Assembly (NCBI GenBank): GCA_025350285.1
Contig: JANXYE010000185.1
Location: 1 to 8,968 of the forward strand
Direction of reading: 5' to 3'
DNA length: 8,968 nt
Origin: Chloroflexota bacterium
GTDB lineage: Bacteria; Chloroflexota; Dehalococcoidia; Tepidiformales; Tepidiformaceae
The notes below the pieces were generated by a model. It was given only the letters and a program-made list of their open reading frames with translations, did not search any database and was not told the origin of the DNA. A program made the position numbers and the translations under genes. Of this stretch, positions 5,712-8,968 are shown one piece after another (the first letter of the stretch is position 1; each line of letters starts with the position of its first letter).

Positions 5712-6721
5712 TGATCGACTTCGCCGGCAAGCGCTGGTACTACATTGCGGTTTCTGGAGTGCTCTTTGTCATCGCCGCCGTCTGCCTCGGGATCTGGGGC
5801 CTGCAGCCGGGCATCGAGTTCACCTCCGGCTCGTCCTTCACGTTCGAGTTCAGCGACAAAACCGTAAGCCAACAAGCCCTGCGCGACGAGCTGAGCACGC
5901 TTGGTCACAGTGAAGCGCGCATCCAGGGAGCAGGCTCGAACACCTTTCTGGTCCGTACCAGCGAGCTCCAGGGCGCCCCGCCCGAAACCTCCACCGACAC
6001 TGGACCCGTACCAACGGTCTCCGGGGAGATCGACCGCATCCAGTCCGCCCTCTGCCAGAAGTTTGGCACCCCGGGCGAGGGCGAAGCCTGCACCGGCGTC
6101 AACCGCAAAGACTTCTCCACCGTGTCGTCCACGGTCTCATCGGAGATCGGACGGAACGCAACCTTCGCCGTTATCGCGGCCGCGGTCGCCATCCTCATCT
6201 ACATCTCCATCTCTTTCCGGAAGCTGCCCCGCCCCTACCTCTACGGCGCTTCGGCGATCATCGCCGTCCTTCACGACGCGTTCATCGTGCTCGGTGTGTT
6301 CGCCATTCTCGGCGAAGTGCGCGGGACCGAGGTGGACACCGCATTCATCACGGCAATCCTCACGATTATCGGCTTCTCCGTGCATGACACGATCGTCGTC
6401 TACGACCGTATCCGGGAGACCATCCTCCATGACCCGTACATCCCGTTCGAGGAAGCGGTCAACGCGAGCATGACGCAAACCCTCGCTCGCTCGATCAACA
6501 CCTCGCTCGTGGTCGTCCTAACGGTGGTCGCGATGCTCCTTATCGGTGGATCGACGATCCAAAACTTCCTCCTCGTGCTGCTCATCGGCGTCATCTCCGG
6601 GACGTATTCCAGCATCGGCATCGCCAGCCAACTGCTCGTCGCCTTCGAACAAAACGACTTCGGCAGGTTCTGGAAGCGGCTGCGGGGCCGGGGCTCGGAT
6701 GCTGAGGTTCAGCCCGTTTGA
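5711..6721 (+). CDS. secF: Protein translocase subunit SecF
   Basis: Membrane partner of SecD in the proton-driven Sec accessory complex, 336 residues. Helix 1 lies at about residues 10-30, followed by GIEFTSGSSFTFEF (34-47), this protein's form of the family GxDFxGG motif. An extracytoplasmic domain runs to about 145. Five helices follow: about 149-169, 178-200, 209-231, 263-280 and 284-311. The proton-relay signatures are GFSVHDTIVVYDRIRE (221-236, with D226) and LARSINTS (258-265, with R260), then SGTYSSIGIASQLL (296-309). The second glycine pair of the usual FxGG element reads SGSS here, a mild divergence. C115 and C127 in the extracytoplasmic domain could pair as a disulfide. The start ATG overlaps the secD stop by 1 nt, with a purine-rich AGGGAAGG (5695-5702) before it. 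It is the last gene of the operon. Confidence 0.95.
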   Translation: MIDFAGKRWYYIAVSGVLFVIAAVCLGIWGLQPGIEFTSGSSFTFEFSDKTVSQQALRDELSTLGHSEARIQGAGSNTFLVRTSELQGAPPETSTDTGPVPTVSGEIDRIQSALCQKFGTPGEGEACTGVNRKDFSTVSSTVSSEIGRNATFAVIAAAVAILIYISISFRKLPRPYLYGASAIIAVLHDAFIVLGVFAILGEVRGTEVDTAFITAILTIIGFSVHDTIVVYDRIRETILHDPYIPFEEAVNASMTQTLARSINTSLVVVLTVVAMLLIGGSTIQNFLLVLLIGVISGTYSSIGIASQLLVAFEQNDFGRFWKRLRGRGSDAEVQPV

Positions 6722-6724
6722 GGC

Positions 6725-6759
6725 GGCCGTTGGCCATCGGCCGTTAGCTACCGGCCTGG
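6725..6759. repeat. Short heptameric tandem repeat after secF
   Basis: Five consecutive 7-bp units begin 4 nt after the secF stop: GGCCGTT, GGCCATC, GGCCGTT, AGCTACC and GGCCTGG. Units one and three are identical and unit two differs at two positions; the last two are degenerate. CGGCCG at 6724-6729 and 6738-6743 can also pair as a 6-bp stem with an 8-nt loop, but no U-run follows. It may be a small expandable repeat, a weak terminator, or both. Confidence 0.45.
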
Positions 6760-6850
6760 ACTCCCGTTCGTATCAGCACCGCGACGGATAGGGAGCAGCG
6801 GCCGATGCCCGCTCACCCCGAGGGCTGGCCACGGATTGTTAGCCAACCGG

Positions 6851-6859
6851 TGATAGGAT
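6851..6859 (+). promoter_or_regulatory. Candidate extended -10 promoter for the phosphatase-like gene
   Basis: TGATAGGAT combines a TG extension (6851-6852) with a TAGGAT hexamer (6854-6859). Transcription would start near 6866, giving a leader of about 28 nt before the ATG at 6894. No good -35 is present at the right distance; TTGTTA at 6836-6841 is too close. An extended -10 can work without one. Confidence 0.4.
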
Positions 6860-6893
6860 CGCGGGCGCCGCGCATCGCGGACGGAGTGACGAG

Positions 6894-8846
6894 ATGTCCG
6901 CCGCGAACGTTGGCCCCGAACGCCCCGGCGGCCAGGGGCTGGACCCGAACCAGGAAGAGTCCGGCAACCGCGCCATCCTTCAGCTCCTCACCACCGACGA
7001 AGGCGCCGCCTGGACCGACTTCGTCGCGACCCTACGAGTCGCTGCCGATGGGACGAGCGCGTACGAGGCCTGGGCGCGACGCGGCATGGTCCGCTGGGTG
7101 CGCGAGTACGCGCCGGACGGCGGGTACGAATATCCGGTCCTCGAAGTCCTTGGACAGAATCCGCTCGCGAACCAGGACCCATTCGCGCTCCCTACGTACG
7201 AGGCCGAACTCGCGGCATCGGAGGCCGGCCCGAACGACCGCCCCGGTTCCTTCATCCCCCACGATGCCGTGACCTACCCGTACGCCTACGAGCGGCTCTC
7301 GCAGCTCTTCGACAACCCGAACGCGCCCGACCTCGTGGTCAACGCGGAGGCGTTCGCGTTTGGCCTCTCGCCCGGCCAGCATGGCAACCTCGATGTCGTG
7401 CAGTCGCGCTCGCCGCTCATCTTCAGCGGCCCGGGCGCGAAACACGGCCGCCGGGTCGCCGCCATGGCTCGCCAGATCGATATCGCCCCAACGATCGCGC
7501 ACATTATGGGCTTCCCCTTCATCGACGGCCGCGACGTGACCGGCCGTATGTGTTCGGAACAGGGGTTCGAACCCGGCGTGTACCTCAAGCGCCAGGACGG
7601 CCACGTGCTCACGGAGGTGGTCGATGACGCCGGGGAGCGCCCCGAACGCGTCTACCTCCTTCTCCTCGACGGCCAATCGCACACGGAGCTGGTGCACCGG
7701 TTGGAAAGCGACGAGCACTCGATCCCGAACCTGCGGCGGCTCATCAGCCGCGGCACACTTCTCGAACACGGCAGCATCACCAACTTCCCGAGCATCACCT
7801 GGCCGAGCCACAACGCCATTGGCACGGGCTGCTGGGGCGGCCACCACGACATCGTCAACCCGAGCTACTACCTGCGGGCCGAACGGGAGACGGTTTCGCC
7901 ACAGGGCCAGCAGTTCGATACCGCCAGGTTCCTCAGCCCCGAGGTGGAGACGCTCTTCGAAGCGTTCCATCGTGTCTACGGCGAGTGGGATGGGGCGTTC
8001 GCTGGCGCCCTGACGGCGTCCATCATCGAGCCATGCACCCGCGGGGCCGACCACGCCACCCTCGAACGTCGCATCGTCGGCGACAAGCAGGCGCTCATCG
8101 AACTGACGCACGAGACTCAGCACGAAATCAATCCGCGCTGGAAGGACGAACTGGAGGACTTCGGCCACCGCATGATGGGCGAAATCGACAACCGCGGCCT
8201 CGCCCAGGCGCGCTTGCTCTTCACCGATCCAGCGCACGCCAAACCGAAGTTCATCTACCACGAATTCAGCCAGCCGGACGCCGCGGCACACGACTACGGC
8301 CCCCACCACGAAGGCGCGCGGGCCGCACTCGACGAAACGGATACGCGCATCGGCCACATCCTGCGCACCCTCGAAGGGGTGGATTGCTTCGAAGACACGC
8401 TCTTCATCATCACCACCGACCACGGGATGGCCGACCAGGATGTCTCGCTCGAAGCGAACCCGGCGCGCATCCCCGAGCGCAACGGCATGGCGGCGGTCAC
8501 CACGGAGCCGTTCATCTATCTGCGCGACGTGGCCATCGAAATCGAGGTCGCGCACGACGGCCGCACCGGGCGCGTCACGGTCGTGGACAACGACGCCGGC
8601 ACGACGGGCGAGTGGCCACCAATCGCGGGCGCCCAGGTCACCGTCCTCGATGCGAAGCACCACACGGTCTCAACCGCGCACACCGATGCCGGCGGTACGG
8701 CCGGCTTCGTCATCCCCGCCGATGTGCGGGCGCGAGACCTCGCGCTCTCGGTGGTCGCCGCTGGGTTCAACACCCGCCACGTGCGGTTGGACGGGACGAA
8801 CCTCGCGGTGGACCTGAGGGAGGCCCTGTACGGCAACGCCGGGTGA
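6894..8846 (+). CDS. Alkaline-phosphatase-superfamily phosphodiesterase/phosphatase with permuted motif order
   Basis: Predicted two-metal hydrolase of phosphate esters (type I phosphodiesterase/nucleotide pyrophosphatase-like), 650 residues; substrate unknown. GGAG (6883-6886) lies 7 nt before the ATG. The first ~220 residues hold what normally ends this fold: YAYERLSQLFD (130-140), APDLVV (144-149), GQHG with presumed metal ligand H163, PLIFSGPGAKHG (174-185) and IDIAPTIAHIMGFP (195-208). The elements that normally begin the fold follow: LLLLDG (255-260, D259), FPSITWPSHN (298-307, probable nucleophile T302), QPDAAAHDYGP (460-470, D462 and H466) and TTDHGM (507-512, D509 and H510). Each motif occurs once, so this looks like one complete active site in permuted order rather than two domains. 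Residues ~575-640 resemble a carboxypeptidase-regulatory-like beta-sandwich (GAQVTVLD, TDAGGTAGF). No signal peptide or membrane helix is seen, suggesting a cytoplasmic enzyme. It appears monocistronic. Confidence 0.85.
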   Translation: MSAANVGPERPGGQGLDPNQEESGNRAILQLLTTDEGAAWTDFVATLRVAADGTSAYEAWARRGMVRWVREYAPDGGYEYPVLEVLGQNPLANQDPFALPTYEAELAASEAGPNDRPGSFIPHDAVTYPYAYERLSQLFDNPNAPDLVVNAEAFAFGLSPGQHGNLDVVQSRSPLIFSGPGAKHGRRVAAMARQIDIAPTIAHIMGFPFIDGRDVTGRMCSEQGFEPGVYLKRQDGHVLTEVVDDAGERPERVYLLLLDGQSHTELVHRLESDEHSIPNLRRLISRGTLLEHGSITNFPSITWPSHNAIGTGCWGGHHDIVNPSYYLRAERETVSPQGQQFDTARFLSPEVETLFEAFHRVYGEWDGAFAGALTASIIEPCTRGADHATLERRIVGDKQALIELTHETQHEINPRWKDELEDFGHRMMGEIDNRGLAQARLLFTDPAHAKPKFIYHEFSQPDAAAHDYGPHHEGARAALDETDTRIGHILRTLEGVDCFEDTLFIITTDHGMADQDVSLEANPARIPERNGMAAVTTEPFIYLRDVAIEIEVAHDGRTGRVTVVDNDAGTTGEWPPIAGAQVTVLDAKHHTVSTAHTDAGGTAGFVIPADVRARDLALSVVAAGFNTRHVRLDGTNLAVDLREALYGNAG

Positions 8847-8852
8847 CCGAGG

Positions 8853-8866
8853 GCGCTCCGGAGCGC
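8853..8866. terminator. Perfect 14-bp palindrome after the phosphatase-like gene
   Basis: GCGCTCCGGAGCGC is fully self-complementary and begins 7 nt after the stop codon. As RNA it could fold as a 5-bp GC stem with a 4-nt loop. No U-run follows, so it may be a weak or Rho-assisted terminator, or a dimeric protein's binding site upstream of the gene at 8947. Confidence 0.35.
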
Positions 8867-8915
8867 ACCTACGCCCCCGGCTCGAACGGCAAATGCGCCT
8901 TCCCGTCCGCTTCCG

Positions 8916-8921
8916 TATTAT
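8916..8921 (+). promoter_or_regulatory. Candidate -10 element for the gene starting at 8947
   Basis: TATTAT is a good -10 hexamer in an otherwise GC-rich stretch, 25 nt before the GGAGG-preceded ATG. No convincing -35 is visible at 16-18 nt upstream. The leader would be about 20 nt. Confidence 0.35.
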
Positions 8922-8946
8922 TGGCGAGCCCGACGCGGAGGCTCGT

Positions 8947-8968
8947 ATGAATACCGGCAAGAGCACGA
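8947..8968 (+). CDS. Start of a further gene, cut by the window edge
   Basis: Only seven codons (MNTGKST) and one extra base are visible, so no function can be assigned. The start is supported by GGAGG at 8937-8941 with 5-nt spacing and by a good -10 hexamer upstream. The GKST string could suggest a nucleotide-binding loop, but the preceding glycines of a Walker A motif are absent and it lies at the extreme N-terminus, so I do not rely on it. Confidence 0.5.

Noticed and set aside
7032..8663. 543-codon open frame antisense to the phosphatase-like gene
   Set aside because: The long open frame follows from GC-rich codon bias on the opposite strand. Its product is rich in Arg, Val and Glu without domain structure, and the plus strand encodes clear enzymatic motifs.
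7985..8950. 321-codon plus-strand frame overlapping the phosphatase-like gene
   Set aside because: The translation is dominated by Arg, His, Gly and Pro, typical of an out-of-frame reading of a GC-rich gene.

Overview
The window is GC-rich bacterial chromosome. Most of it is one co-directional gene cluster for protein export, flanked by unrelated genes. There are no rRNA or tRNA genes, no CRISPR array and no insertion sequence that I can see. The taxon cannot be fixed from sequence alone. Strong G/C preference at third codon positions, the divergent SecD/SecF sequences, a stand-alone CCA-enzyme-type HD protein upstream of yajC and paired extracytoplasmic cysteines suggest a Chloroflexota- or Actinobacteriota-like bacterium; that is a low-confidence inference.

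Layout. Bases 1-450 (minus strand) are the first 150 codons of a DppB-type peptide ABC-transporter permease that starts at GTG and runs off the left edge. Bases 451-741 are noncoding. They hold a good minus-strand promoter for the permease, a perfect 11-bp inverted repeat whose first arm lies inside that promoter, and a weak plus-strand promoter. A small predicted exported protein (742-957) follows. Next is a GNAT-family acetyltransferase (from 1078 or slightly upstream, to 1821) whose start codon is unclear. Bases 1822-2104 are noncoding, with a hairpin-like inverted repeat just after the acetyltransferase and a promoter (TGGACA-N18-TATCAT) for the cluster that follows.

Bases 2105-6721 form a tight operon: a XerC/XerD-type tyrosine recombinase, an HD-domain protein resembling only the C-terminal half of CCA-adding enzymes, yajC, secD and secF. 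Junctions are a 1-nt overlap, a 1-nt gap, an 8-nt overlap and a 1-nt overlap, so translational coupling is likely. YajC, SecD and SecF form the accessory complex of the Sec translocon, which uses proton motive force to help complete export.

After a short heptameric repeat and an extended -10 promoter comes a 650-residue alkaline-phosphatase-superfamily enzyme (6894-8846). Its metal-site motifs appear in circularly permuted order: the segment that normally ends the fold comes first. It also carries a C-terminal beta-sandwich-like module and has no visible signal peptide. I consider it the most unusual protein here. A 14-bp perfect palindrome follows its stop codon, and the first seven codons of another gene (8947 onward) close the window.

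No complete, recognisably new multi-gene system is evident. The items most worth checking are the permuted phosphatase, the orphan HD protein in the sec operon, the 11-bp operator-like repeat and the recurring extracytoplasmic cysteine pairs.
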